Below are positions 1-8,234 of a DNA stretch of 64,000 bases, one piece after another. A program made the position numbers and the translations under genes. Each line of letters opens with the position of its first letter. The first letter of the stretch is position 1. Location of the stretch: positions 1 through 64,000 of the forward strand of contig JANTFT010000003.1 of the NCBI GenBank assembly GCA_024763275.1, given 5' to 3'. The DNA comes from Anaerolineales bacterium (GTDB lineage: Bacteria > Chloroflexota > Anaerolineae > Anaerolineales > UBA11858). The notes under the pieces were generated by a model, which saw nothing but the letters and a program-made list of their open reading frames with translations, had not been told where the DNA came from and did no database searches.

Positions 1-857
1 AATTCCGGGGCGATGATCAGGATGAACAGGGCCTGCTCCAGGGAGACCTGGAAGTACAGCAGCCGGAGGCCGATCTGCACCGCGACCACTGCAGTGCTCA
101 ATGTGGCCAGCAGCTCGAGCACCAGGGCAGACAGAAAAGTCACCTGGAGCACCTTCATGGTGGTCTGGCGGTATTCGTCGCTGGTGGCGCGGATCTTTTC
201 GGTCTGAGCCCGGGCCTGGTTGAAGAGTTTGAGAGTCTTCAATCCCTGCAGGCTGTCCAGGAACTGGGCTGCCAGTCTGCTGAGAACCCTGTACTGTCGG
301 TCAGTGATTTTCCTGGCGCTGCTTCCGATCAGAAACATAAAATAGGGGATCAGGGGAGCGGTCACCAGCAGAACGGCTCCCGACAGCAGGTCTCTGGGAA
401 AGACAAATATCAGGATGGAAAGCGGGATCAGTATGGAAAGCACCAGCTGCGGCAGATATTGGCTGAAATAAGCGTCCAATGCTTCCACTCCCTCCACTGC
501 TGTGCTGCTGAGCTCACCGCTCTGTTCTCCCCGTGTAAAGGCTGGGCCGAGGGTTTCCAGCTTTTCCAGCAGCAGCCGCTGTACCCGGCTTTTCACCTGG
601 ACAGCGATGGTTTTAGCGCTGAGGCTGCTGCCCCAGGCCAGGATGCCCCGCAGAGTGAACGCCAGTAATATTCCACCCAGCAGCCGGGACACATCCCCCA
701 GGCCGGCCCCGTTCAGGAATACCTGGCTGACAAGCTGGCTGAGATAGCGGGCCTGGAAGATGGTCAGCAGGCCGGAAAGAAACCCCAGCACTATGGTGAG
801 AACCACCCAGGGACGGCTTTTTTGAGTCAGCTGCAGCAAACGCGGGTTTGGAAACAT
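1..857 (-). CDS. cydD: Thiol reductant ABC exporter subunit CydD (5' part; runs off the window start)
   Basis: The minus strand from an ATG at 857 is open to the window edge and encodes about 285 residues of an ABC-exporter membrane domain: several hydrophobic helices, then a segment with GVEALDAYFSQYLPQ, which is the coupling-helix region typical of CydD. The nucleotide-binding domain would lie outside the window. CydDC exports cysteine/glutathione and is needed for assembly of cytochrome bd oxidase, which fits cydB and cydA further upstream on the same strand. An AGGAT about 7 bases before the ATG can serve as ribosome site. Unusually, adk on the opposite strand separates this gene from cydB. 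CydC or a fused CydDC cannot be excluded because only the N-terminal part is visible, but the start region matches CydD best. Confidence 0.85.
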   Translation of the reverse strand, partial: MFPNPRLLQLTQKSRPWVVLTIVLGFLSGLLTIFQARYLSQLVSQVFLNGAGLGDVSRLLGGILLAFTLRGILAWGSSLSAKTIAVQVKSRVQRLLLEKLETLGPAFTRGEQSGELSSTAVEGVEALDAYFSQYLPQLVLSILIPLSILIFVFPRDLLSGAVLLVTAPLIPYFMFLIGSSARKITDRQYRVLSRLAAQFLDSLQGLKTLKLFNQARAQTEKIRATSDEYRQTTMKVLQVTFLSALVLELLATLSTAVVAVQIGLRLLYFQVSLEQALFILIIAPE

Positions 858-957
858 GGTTGGATCCTGATCAATACTTTCTAATGGTAACACACCCCTT
901 TGCATGTGATCCCGGCGGTAATGGTCATCATATCCAGGCCGGGAGATCTGGTTTTCG

Positions 958-966
958 TGCTATACT
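958..966 (+). promoter_or_regulatory. Extended -10 promoter candidate for adk
   Basis: TGCTATACT, a TGn extended -10 element, lies 40 bases before the adk start. No good -35 is visible. It lies in the 148-base gap between divergent cydD and adk. Inference from consensus only. Confidence 0.4.
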
Positions 967-1005
967 CTTTGCAGAATTAATTGACCCAACTTTGGAGGCA
1001 AAAGC

Positions 1006-1668
1006 ATGCCCAAAAAGCCTATTTTTTTGATCTTCCTGGGACCTCCCATGTCCGGCAAAGGAACTCAGGCCGCCCGACTGTCCAGGCTGCTGGGCATCCC
1101 CCAGGTTTCCTCAGGGGATTTGTTCCGCGACAACATCAAGAACCAAACCTCGCTGGGCAGGGAAGCTAAAGCCTATATGGACCGGGGAGATCTGGTACCT
1201 GATGAGATCACCATCGGTATGGTGGCCGAGCGGCTCAGCCGTCCGGACTGCGCAGACGGCGCTCTGCTGGATGGTTTTCCGCGCACCATCCCTCAGGCCG
1301 AAGAGCTGGACCGCATCCTGGAAGAGCTGGGAGCTTCCCTGAGTGGAGTGCTGGCGGTGAACGTGCCGGAGGAAGTACTGGTGGAGCGGGCCAGCGGGCG
1401 GCGCATCTGCCCGGTCTGCGGCAGAACCTACCATCTAACTTTCAATCCGCCTGAACAGGGGAGCATTTGTGATGTGGATGGGGGAGAGCTATACCAGCGA
1501 GATGATGACCTGCCAGAGACCGTCCGCCAGCGCCTGGCGGTTTACCAGGAGCAGACCAGCCCGCTGGTTTCCTTCTATCGGGACCGGGGCCTTCTGCGGG
1601 AGATCAACGGCGACCAGCCCATTGACGATGTGGCTAAGGATATTTCCGGAGTTGTGATGAGTTTGTAA
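1006..1668 (+). CDS. adk: Adenylate kinase
   Basis: Encodes 220 residues with the P-loop GPPMSGKGTQ near residue 12, the DLF..NI AMP-binding segment, the DGFPRT motif near residue 87 and a long LID. The LID carries CPVC and a later ICDVDG, that is a Cys-Cys-Cys-Asp zinc-site pattern known from Bacillus-type enzymes. It catalyses ATP + AMP = 2 ADP in the cytoplasm. GGAGG at 991-995 supports the ATG start. adk is usually found in the spc ribosomal operon; here it stands alone between cydB and cydD on the opposite strand, so it could be a second copy, though that cannot be judged from the window. Confidence 0.95.
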   Translation: MPKKPIFLIFLGPPMSGKGTQAARLSRLLGIPQVSSGDLFRDNIKNQTSLGREAKAYMDRGDLVPDEITIGMVAERLSRPDCADGALLDGFPRTIPQAEELDRILEELGASLSGVLAVNVPEEVLVERASGRRICPVCGRTYHLTFNPPEQGSICDVDGGELYQRDDDLPETVRQRLAVYQEQTSPLVSFYRDRGLLREINGDQPIDDVAKDISGVVMSL

Positions 1669-1682
1669 GTTAAGAGCAAATG

Positions 1683-1718
1683 AAAAAGAGGCTGGTCCAC
1701 ATGAACCAGCCTCTTTTT
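1683..1718. terminator. Bidirectional terminator between adk and cydB
   Basis: Near-perfect hairpin with arms AAAAAGAGGCTGGT and ACCAGCCTCTTTTT. It has an A-tract on one side and a T-tract on the other, so it can end both convergent genes. Confidence 0.85.
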
Positions 1719-1721
1719 GAT

Positions 1722-2738
1722 TCAGTAGTGCAGGTCTGAACTGTCCGGGCTGAGCCGTTTCCGGAAGATCCAGTAGGTCCAGCCCTGATAAGCGACCACA
1801 ATGGGCACAAAGATCGCAGCCACGATGGTGATGATCTTTAAGGTGTAGGGGCTGGAGGATGCATTGTAGATGGTCAGGCTATTGGCCGGGTCCAGAGTGG
1901 AGATCATCAGCCGGGGGAATAAGCCAGAGAAGACCATTACAGTTGCCAGGACGATCACCAGCCCACCGCTCAGGAAGGTCAGTCCTTCCCTGCCCATCCG
2001 CAGGAACAGACCGTAGGCCAGCAGGGCAACGGCGGCCAGTATGGCAGGAATCAGCCCATCCCAGCCGGGGTTGTTGAGGATATCTGTCGCCAGGTAGGTC
2101 CAGGCCAGGAAGGCGACCGTCAGGATAACGGCGGCAATCCACAGTTTCCCGGAGAGGGCTTTAACCCGCTCCTGGATTTCCCCTTTCAGCTTGATGGCCA
2201 GGAAGCTGGCGCCGTGAGTGATAAACAGGCTCAGGAACACCACACCGCCGAACATGGCGTAGGGATTCAACAAAGGGATCAGCCCGCCGTAATAATTGAA
2301 ATCCGCTTCGATGGCCACACCTTGCATCAGATTAGCGACAGTGACACCCCAGAGGAAAGCTGGAATCAAGCTGCCGTAGTAGACGGCCCAGTCCCAGGTT
2401 TCCCGCCATTTAGGGTTGTCCCGCTTGCTGCGGAACTCAAAGGCGACTCCGCGGATGATCAGCCCAGCCAGCATGAATACCAGGGCCACATAGAAGCCGC
2501 TGAAGAGGGTGGCGTACATGTGGGGAAACGCCGCGAACATGGCCCCTCCGGCAGTGATCATCCAGACCTCATTGCCGTCCCAGACCGGGCCGATGGTGTT
2601 GATCACCGCCCGGCGTTCCCGGTCTGTCTTGGCGACAAAAGGCAGCAGGATGCCCACACCGTAATCAAATCCCTCCAGGAAGAAGAATCCGCTGAACAGG
2701 ACAGTCAGCAAAATAAACCAGAGTGTATTGAGATCCAT
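1722..2738 (-). CDS. cydB: Cytochrome bd ubiquinol/menaquinol oxidase subunit II
   Basis: Encodes 338 residues, a usual CydB length, with eight or nine hydrophobic helices. The N-terminus FFFLEGFDYGVGILLPF and the block VWDGNEVWMITAGGAMFAAFP (starting near residue 52, with Asp54 and Glu57 on the proton route) are CydB hallmarks. The subunit sits in the cytoplasmic membrane and pairs with CydA to reduce oxygen to water using quinol. It begins 2 bases after the cydA stop codon, so the two are translated together. cydD follows in the same direction beyond the inserted adk. Confidence 0.95.
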   Translation of the reverse strand: MDLNTLWFILLTVLFSGFFFLEGFDYGVGILLPFVAKTDRERRAVINTIGPVWDGNEVWMITAGGAMFAAFPHMYATLFSGFYVALVFMLAGLIIRGVAFEFRSKRDNPKWRETWDWAVYYGSLIPAFLWGVTVANLMQGVAIEADFNYYGGLIPLLNPYAMFGGVVFLSLFITHGASFLAIKLKGEIQERVKALSGKLWIAAVILTVAFLAWTYLATDILNNPGWDGLIPAILAAVALLAYGLFLRMGREGLTFLSGGLVIVLATVMVFSGLFPRLMISTLDPANSLTIYNASSSPYTLKIITIVAAIFVPIVVAYQGWTYWIFRKRLSPDSSDLHY

Positions 2739-2740
2739 GT

Positions 2741-4099
2741 TTACTCTCCTTTTCCTTCAGAGATTGCGGGGTCGCTCTTGCCGTATTTCAGCATCAAAGC
2801 CACTCCCACAACGCCCAGGACAGTGTAGAGAACCACGAAAGCGACCAGGGAGAATACAATGCTGCCCGGTGTGATGGCGGGAGAAACAGCGTCTTCGATC
2901 TTCTGTAAGCCGTGGACGATCCAGGGCCAGCGGCCGGTTTCAGCGATCAGCCAGCCGGCTGTAATAGCTATTGTTGGAAACAGGCCAGCGGGAATCATAA
3001 TCTTGAGGAACCATTTTAGGTCTGTGAGCCTGTCCTTCCAGGACCACCACACTGCCAATCCCGCTAACAGGACCATCAGCAGCCCGAGGCCAATCATCGT
3101 TCGGGAAGACCAGTAGCTGAGGGTAACCGGGGGTATGTAGTCTCCCGGGCCGTATTTGGCCACCTCTTCAGCCTGCAGGTCGATCAGACCTTTGAACTCG
3201 GAGGTCAGGTTGTTGAACAGCATCAGGGATAGGAATTTCGGGACCTTGACGTCAAAGGTGTTCTCCTGTTTTTCCTGGTTGACAATGGCGATTACCGAGA
3301 AGGAAGCGGGAGCTTCTGTCTCCCAGTGGCCTTCCATGGCAGCTATTTTAAGCGGCTGGGATTTGGCCAGGAACTGGCCTTGAGCATGTCCGATCGACCC
3401 TACCAGGATCGACCCTACCAGGGCAAAAACGGCAGCCCATTTGAATGAGCGTTTGAAGAACTCATTGTTCTCTGATTGATCCCTTAACAAATGCCAGGCG
3501 CTAAAGGCCATGATGATGAAGCCGGCGGTGGTAATTCCTGCCGTGACGACATGGGGAAATTGATGCCAGACATTGGGGTTGCTGACCAGGGCTCCGAAAT
3601 CGGTCATTTCCGCCCGCCCGTTGCGGATTGCGTAGCCAACCGGGTTCTGCATAAAGGAGTTGGCGATCAGGATCCACAGGGAGGACAGGTTAGAGCCGAT
3701 GGCGACCATCCAGGCAACCGCGGCGTGGGCTCCTTTGGACAGTTTGTCCCAGCCGAAGATCCAGACCCCAATAAAAGTGGATTCCAGGAAGAAGGCCATC
3801 AACCCTTCAATAGCCAGAGGCGCGCCGAAGATGTCTCCCATGAAGCGGGCATATTCAGACCAGTTCAGCCCGAAATGGAATTCCTGGACAATGCCGGTGA
3901 CCACGCCGATGGCGAAGTTGATCAGGAAGATCTTGCCCCAGAATTTGACCATCTTCTTGTAAATCTCATCCCCGCTGGTCACATACTTGGTTTCCAGGAT
4001 GGCCAGGAAGACTGACAGTCCCAGGGTGACCGGCACGAAGAAGAAATGGAAGATGGTGGTTGCGGCAAATTGCCACCTGGATAGTATTACAGGATCCAT
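2741..4099 (-). CDS. cydA: Cytochrome bd oxidase subunit I
   Basis: Encodes about 452 residues with nine or so membrane helices. The start LSRWQFAATTIFHFFFVPVTLGL carries the conserved haem-ligand His, and GHAQGQ, QPLKIAAMEG and AETGRWPW match the CydA family. The quinol-binding Q-loop appears short, so this is the short-loop class. The protein binds haems b558, b595 and d and oxidises quinol with oxygen. GAGG five bases ahead supports the ATG at 4099; a GTG at 4105 in the same frame is an alternative. A 15-base tandem repeat at 3393-3422 encodes LVGSI twice without lengthening the protein. The broken Rrf2 gene lies directly upstream. Confidence 0.95.
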   Translation of the reverse strand: MDPVILSRWQFAATTIFHFFFVPVTLGLSVFLAILETKYVTSGDEIYKKMVKFWGKIFLINFAIGVVTGIVQEFHFGLNWSEYARFMGDIFGAPLAIEGLMAFFLESTFIGVWIFGWDKLSKGAHAAVAWMVAIGSNLSSLWILIANSFMQNPVGYAIRNGRAEMTDFGALVSNPNVWHQFPHVVTAGITTAGFIIMAFSAWHLLRDQSENNEFFKRSFKWAAVFALVGSILVGSIGHAQGQFLAKSQPLKIAAMEGHWETEAPASFSVIAIVNQEKQENTFDVKVPKFLSLMLFNNLTSEFKGLIDLQAEEVAKYGPGDYIPPVTLSYWSSRTMIGLGLLMVLLAGLAVWWSWKDRLTDLKWFLKIMIPAGLFPTIAITAGWLIAETGRWPWIVHGLQKIEDAVSPAITPGSIVFSLVAFVVLYTVLGVVGVALMLKYGKSDPAISEGKGE

Positions 4100-4140
4100 A
4101 AGCACCTCACTTGTTGAAAAAGAACGTTATTGATGATTGC

Positions 4141-4585
4141 TTACCTCAATTGTACATCTGTTCCCGGATCTGGAATCAGATCGCCTGCCAGTACTTGAAA
4201 GCTGCTCGCTGCCAGAGATCCTTCGACCAGAGCCCGGAGATCGATCCAGCAGCCGCCCTCTACCGGGCATCCCGGGGCCAGATCACAGGCCTGCCCTTCC
4301 TCCCGGGCATTCTGAGAGGATGATCGGCCCCTCCCTGGCATTAATGATCTCCAGCAGGCTGATATCCGCAGGGGAGTGGGCCAGCCGGATGCCCCCGTTC
4401 CTCCCTGGATAGGTGTTGAGCAGCTTGCGATTTTCCAGTCGGGAGATGGTCTGCAGGGAAAGGGATCTTGGGAGCTGCATCGTTTGATAGATCTCTGGAC
4501 TGGGGATGATCTCTGCCTGTGCCTTTTCGGTAAACTTTTAAGGAATGATATCACGTATCACCAGGCGCAGATGGTCGAAATTCAT
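4141..4585 (-). pseudogene. Broken Rrf2-family transcriptional regulator
   Basis: From ATG 4585 the minus strand reads MNFDHLRLVIRDIIP and then a TAA at 4540-4538. The same frame continues with an Rrf2-like winged-helix region (QTMQLPRSLSLQTISRLE, then GRNGGIRLA and ISLLEIINA.EGPI) until a TGA at 4283. The Rrf2 C-terminal part continues only in the next frame, with EGQACDLAPGCPVEGGCW and an end at 4141. Joined, the parts give four cysteines spaced like an Rrf2 Fe-S or redox site. So there is one internal stop and one frameshift near 4300-4312. The start lies 2 bases after the upstream gene's stop, implying a former operon. Real decay is more likely than sequencing error because there are two separate lesions. 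Confidence 0.75.
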
Positions 4586-4587
4586 TA

Positions 4588-5937
4588 TCAGGGGAGGAAT
4601 GACCGGTCCCGGGCTGGGGGCTTTTTCCCATAAAAGAGGTCGTCCAGGAGCAGTGCGGCCCGGCGGAACACGCCGGAGCGGCGGATGCCCCAGCGCACCA
4701 GATTGTGAGCCCAATTGTCGGGATGGGAGTAGGGGCAGACCGCCATGCATTTTCCGCAGTCCGTGCCCACAATGGTCCAGTAATGGTAGCAGCTTTCCGG
4801 TTTGATCTTCCAGCGCAGCACGCCGTTGTCGATCTGACGCTCTCCCTGGGGAATGGATTGGCTGGGACAGTTCTGGGCGCATTTCTTACAGATCCGGCAG
4901 AAATCCAGGACGCTCTCATCCGGCCGGTAGGTATCTGCGATCAGCGGCAGATCAGTGGTAACCACTCCTATTCGCACCCGGGGACCCTGGCGGGGAGTCA
5001 GCAGCAGGCCCATGCGGCCGATCTCGCCCAGGCCCGCGGATCTGGCCACCAGGGGAGCGATCACCCGGTAGTTGCCGTCTATGTGGGCTCTGGCAGGATA
5101 ACCGAGCTCGCGGATCGCGGCTGCCAGCTGGACCGCCACCCGGGCAGCTTCCACGTACTGTTTCCCTGATTCCATGGTGAGGGGAGGGTAGGGTGCCGCC
5201 CTGACCATCGTGGGGTTCATCTCAACAGTAAAAGCGATCCCGAAGCGGTGGCTGAGGTTTATCGCTTCCCCGTATGTTCCGCTCCCCCGCCCGATATGAG
5301 AATATATGTGGGCTGGCTGAAGAATGGCGATCCCGCAGTCCAGAGCGCCGTAATAGCGGGCCAGTTTCTTAACAGTCTGGGTGAAGTCCTGGGGAGATCC
5401 CTGGGTCTGATCCAGGGCCAGGGGCCCATCCACTGCCTCACGGAGCGCCTCTGTGAGAGCAAAGCTAGCCGCTGTGGCTGCGCTGTGCAACGGATCCGTA
5501 AGACGAGCGCCCGGGTCCAGCAGACCGGGCTGCCTTCTGGATGTGTCATCGATTTTCTGATACTCCGGATGAGTCTGGTAGTACTGACGGTAGGTCTCTG
5601 TCCCGGGTTCCAGCCGGGCCCGGGCAAAGATAATGTCCCTTTCGTCAACCTGGTTGGCAGGTTCACCCCTTTCAGGCGTTGCTCGGCCAAGCGGCAGGAA
5701 AAGAAACAGAATACTGGCAGCCAGGATGCCCAGCAGACTGACCAGGACAATCTTCTCCCCGTTCTGATCCAGCAGGGTGGACAGCAGGATCAGGCCGCCG
5801 GCCGCAGTCCCTGCCATGGTCCCCATCCCGGCAGCCCTGTATTCCCGTTCAAAAAGCGAGAGGACGGCAAAAGCCAGACCGGCACAGAAAACCAGCCCGG
5901 CAAGAAAAAGGAGCAGGTTGAAGGAGGTCAGGATCAT
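4588..5937 (-). CDS. Membrane-anchored reductive-dehalogenase-like Fe-S protein
   Basis: Encodes 449 residues. Three hydrophobic helices (about 7-28, 36-56 and 62-81) precede a soluble domain like RdhA: ARSAGLGEIGRMGLLLTP and VGVVTTDLPL-like blocks, then two ferredoxin-type clusters, CRICKKCAQNCP and, after a Cys ten residues ahead, CGKCMAVCPYSHPDNW. Known members hold a corrinoid and two 4Fe-4S clusters and cut carbon-halogen bonds; QueG is a related epoxide reductase. No Tat signal (RRxFxK) is seen, and no rdhB gene is nearby, since the anchor is built in. AAGGA eight bases ahead supports ATG 5937. The broken Rrf2 gene follows 2 bases after the stop, then cydAB. The substrate is unknown and dehalogenation is not shown. 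Confidence 0.75.
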   Translation of the reverse strand: MILTSFNLLLFLAGLVFCAGLAFAVLSLFEREYRAAGMGTMAGTAAGGLILLSTLLDQNGEKIVLVSLLGILAASILFLFLPLGRATPERGEPANQVDERDIIFARARLEPGTETYRQYYQTHPEYQKIDDTSRRQPGLLDPGARLTDPLHSAATAASFALTEALREAVDGPLALDQTQGSPQDFTQTVKKLARYYGALDCGIAILQPAHIYSHIGRGSGTYGEAINLSHRFGIAFTVEMNPTMVRAAPYPPLTMESGKQYVEAARVAVQLAAAIRELGYPARAHIDGNYRVIAPLVARSAGLGEIGRMGLLLTPRQGPRVRIGVVTTDLPLIADTYRPDESVLDFCRICKKCAQNCPSQSIPQGERQIDNGVLRWKIKPESCYHYWTIVGTDCGKCMAVCPYSHPDNWAHNLVRWGIRRSGVFRRAALLLDDLFYGKKPPARDRSFLP

Positions 5938-6089
5938 AGGTCATTCCTTATAACTGGATAGGATGCGCTTGAACACCCCTATTATAGAGGATATTGATCT
6001 ATCTTAGGAATTGCTCCCTGCCCCCGGAACCGGTCTCCTGCTGGGTTTCTTCCCGCAGTTCACTCCTTCAGGATAGTGGTCATTTTCTG

Positions 6090-6118
6090 TTGACGATATC
6101 TCACGTTCGTGCTATATT
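6090..6118 (+). promoter_or_regulatory. Sigma70-type promoter of the cold-shock gene
   Basis: TTGACG (6090-6095), a 17-base spacer and TATATT (6113-6118) form one of the best consensus promoters in the window. Transcription would begin near 6125. Confidence 0.75.
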
Positions 6119-6124
6119 TATTCA

Positions 6125-6242
6125 GTGGAACTGGCTTTATCCAGTTTTAAGAGCAGAACGTACGTTTTTGAGCAATTTTTTGTTTAGAACGAGGGGGAAC
6201 GCCCTGCTGAGTTGATACCATTTAGTACGAAGGAGATTTTTT
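6125..6242 (+). other. Long 5' leader of the cold-shock mRNA
   Basis: About 118 untranslated bases lie between the predicted start of transcription and the ATG at 6243. Long leaders that change structure with temperature are known for cspA-type genes. The leader ends in AAGGAG (6230-6235). The remaining part of the gap, 5938-6089, shows no gene. Confidence 0.5.
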
Positions 6243-6533
6243 ATGGCAGAGCGTGAAACCGGTACTGTGAAGTGGTTTAACGCAGGAAAAGGCTATGGAT
6301 TTATTGAGCGCGATAATGGCGAAGGCGACGTCTTTGTGCATTACAGCGCGATCAATGGATCCGGATTCAAGACGCTTGACGAAGGTCAGCGGGTTGAATT
6401 TGATGTTGTTGAAAGCGACAAGGGACCTCAGGCCCAGGATGTCAATGCCATGGGCGAGAGCGTCACTTCTTTCAGCACTGAGCCGGAAGACAGCGATGAT
6501 GCGTTCAGCGATGATTCCGCCAGCGTATTTTAA
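6243..6533 (+). CDS. Cold-shock domain protein with acidic tail
   Basis: Encodes 96 residues. Residues 5-70 are a cold-shock domain with the two RNA-binding motifs, KGYGFIER (RNP1) and DVFVHYSAI (RNP2). The usual family length is 66-70; here an extra C-terminal tail of about 25 residues is rich in Ser, Asp and Glu and ends in SASVF. Such proteins bind single-stranded RNA and act as RNA chaperones in the cytoplasm. AAGGAG seven bases ahead supports the start. The strong promoter and long leader before it, and the terminator after it, make it a single-gene unit. Confidence 0.95.
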   Translation: MAERETGTVKWFNAGKGYGFIERDNGEGDVFVHYSAINGSGFKTLDEGQRVEFDVVESDKGPQAQDVNAMGESVTSFSTEPEDSDDAFSDDSASVF

Positions 6534-6554
6534 TTAACCCATCTTTGACAGTCC

Positions 6555-6588
6555 AAAGGGCAGCGAGAGATCGCTGTCCTTTTTGTTT
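6555..6588 (+). terminator. Terminator after the cold-shock gene
   Basis: Twelve-pair hairpin AAAGGGCAGCGA / TCGCTGTCCTTT with a four-base loop, followed by TTGTTT. Confidence 0.85.
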
Positions 6589-6629
6589 AATGGAGGGATA
6601 TCCCCTTACAATAAAGGTGGAGGTGATTT

Positions 6630-7052
6630 ATGGATTGGTTGAAGGATTCCCTGTTGGTCGATACCCACGGCAAAGGTCTCTATCCTCTCACCCCGCAAAT
6701 CAGCGGCCTGCTGGAGAGCTGGACAGTTCGGGAAGGTATGGTCTATTTGTTCATCCCGCACAGCAGCGCTTCTTTGATCATCAATGAAAGTTATGACCCT
6801 ACCGCCAGGCAGGATCTGGAAGCTTTTTTTGAGCACCTTGTTCCGGAAGGCGAAGACTGGTACCGGCATACCCTGGAAGGCAGGGATGATTCTCCCTCTC
6901 ATATGCGGGCGATTCTGACAGCGACCAGCTTAAGCATCCCGGTGGATGAGGGAAAGCTGTCCCTGGGGACCTGGCAGGGTGTTTACTTGTTTGAGCATCG
7001 GGTCCGGGCACACCGCAGAAAGGTGCTGATCCGCTGCTTAAATACCGCTTGA
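6630..7052 (+). CDS. YjbQ family protein (UPF0047)
   Basis: Encodes 140 residues, the usual length for the YjbQ/UPF0047 family. The blocks IPHSSASLIINESYDP, HMRAILTATSLSIPV and GTWQGVYLFEHR are family signatures; the His and Glu residues line a presumed metal site. Escherichia coli YjbQ has weak thiamine-phosphate synthase activity, but the true function of the family is unsettled. GGAGGTGA ahead of the ATG fits a strong ribosome site. It lies 7 bases before the phospholipase-D-like lipoprotein gene and is probably cotranscribed with it. Confidence 0.85.
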   Translation: MDWLKDSLLVDTHGKGLYPLTPQISGLLESWTVREGMVYLFIPHSSASLIINESYDPTARQDLEAFFEHLVPEGEDWYRHTLEGRDDSPSHMRAILTATSLSIPVDEGKLSLGTWQGVYLFEHRVRAHRRKVLIRCLNTA

Positions 7053-7059
7053 GGGCATC

Positions 7060-8142
7060 ATGAAAGACCATCGGCTTCGGCTCAGCTCTGTTTTCCTAAC
7101 CATCCTGCTGCTTCCCGTATTGGCAGGCTGCAGACCTGAGCCTCCTGGTTGGCTGGAGCCGCTGCCCACGCCGACCAGCTCCGTTTACAGCTCGGCTGGG
7201 GACCTGTTCAGCGTTTATTTCACAGCTCCATCCAACGGTGAATTCCGGGGAGGACCGGATCGTTATCTGGCAGATGCAATAGATCATTCGCGGAGCCGGG
7301 TTGATGCGGCTCTCTATGACCTGAATCTCTGGTCCATTCGCAATGCGCTGATTCGGGCCTACCAGCGCGGCGTTCAGGTCCGTTTGGTCGTGGAAAGTGA
7401 TTCCCTCGACCGGCCGGAGATCCAGGAACTGATTGGGTCTGGTATAGCGGTAGTGTCTGACCAGGCTGAAAGCTTGATGCATAACAAATTCATAGTCATT
7501 GATGGGAGTGAAGTCTGGACCGGATCGATGAACCTGACAGTTAACGGTGCTTACCGGCACTTGAACAACCTGGTGCGGGTCCGTTCATCCCACCTGGCTG
7601 AAAATTACACGACCGAATTCGAGGAAATGTTCCTGGAGGGTTTTTTCGGGGAGAATACCCTGGCGAACACACCCTATCCTGAATTGAGTCTTGACGGCAT
7701 CCAGATCGAGACCTACTTCTCGCCCGATGATGATACAGAAGAGCGGATCATCGAACTGATCCTGGATGCTGAGGAGTCGATCGATTTTCTATATTATTCA
7801 TTTACCTCTGACGCTGTCGCCGAGGCGCTGATCATTCAATCCGAACGGGGTGTCAGGGTCCGGGGAGTGGTGGACGCTTACCAGGAGCGGACTGGTTTAG
7901 GTGGGGAATACCAGCATCTGCGGGAAGCCGGTGTGGCAGTCTATCTGGATGCCTATCCCGAGAAGCTGCACCACAAAGTGATGATCATCGATGACCGGAT
8001 CGTGATCACCGGCTCCTACAACCTGACCCGCAGCGCCAGTCAGGAGAATGATGAGAACACCCTGATCGTCCATGATGAAGAGTTTGCGCGGGTCTTTTCA
8101 GGTGAATTTGAATGGATTTTCAGTGATGCCGTTTCCCATTAG
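7060..8142 (+). CDS. Phospholipase D-like lipoprotein (two HKD motifs)
   Basis: Encodes 360 residues. A lipoprotein signal ends in VLAGC with Cys24 as the lipidated residue. Two PLD repeats follow: HNKFIVID (His141, Lys143, Asp148) with GSMNLT, and HHKVMIID (His304, Lys306, Asp311) with GSYNLT. Both catalytic HKD sets are complete, so the enzyme should be active outside the cytoplasmic membrane, cutting a phosphodiester such as a phospholipid head group or nucleic acid. Close relatives include secreted Nuc-type endonucleases and PLD-like lipoproteins; the sequence alone does not decide between them. The gene follows the YjbQ gene at 7 bases. Confidence 0.88.
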   Translation: MKDHRLRLSSVFLTILLLPVLAGCRPEPPGWLEPLPTPTSSVYSSAGDLFSVYFTAPSNGEFRGGPDRYLADAIDHSRSRVDAALYDLNLWSIRNALIRAYQRGVQVRLVVESDSLDRPEIQELIGSGIAVVSDQAESLMHNKFIVIDGSEVWTGSMNLTVNGAYRHLNNLVRVRSSHLAENYTTEFEEMFLEGFFGENTLANTPYPELSLDGIQIETYFSPDDDTEERIIELILDAEESIDFLYYSFTSDAVAEALIIQSERGVRVRGVVDAYQERTGLGGEYQHLREAGVAVYLDAYPEKLHHKVMIIDDRIVITGSYNLTRSASQENDENTLIVHDEEFARVFSGEFEWIFSDAVSH

Positions 8143-8162
8143 CAATTCGGGGGCAGATCGGG

Positions 8163-8191
8163 TTCATCAGCGGGGGGTTGTCATGTATAAT
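8163..8191 (+). promoter_or_regulatory. Promoter candidate before the MtlR-like gene
   Basis: A perfect TATAAT (8186-8191) sits 17 bases after a weak TTCATC. It lies 44 bases before the chosen ATG at 8235, which argues against a longer reading from TTG 8178. Confidence 0.45.
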
Positions 8192-8234
8192 AAAAAGACC
8201 TGGACTTGTGCTGCCGATTAGAGGGATATTGAAA

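Noticed and set aside
3393-3422. Perfect 15-base tandem repeat in cydA (LVGSI twice)
   Set aside because: The protein keeps its usual spacing before GHAQGQ, so the repeat adds no residues and looks like chance likeness of a hydrophobic helix.
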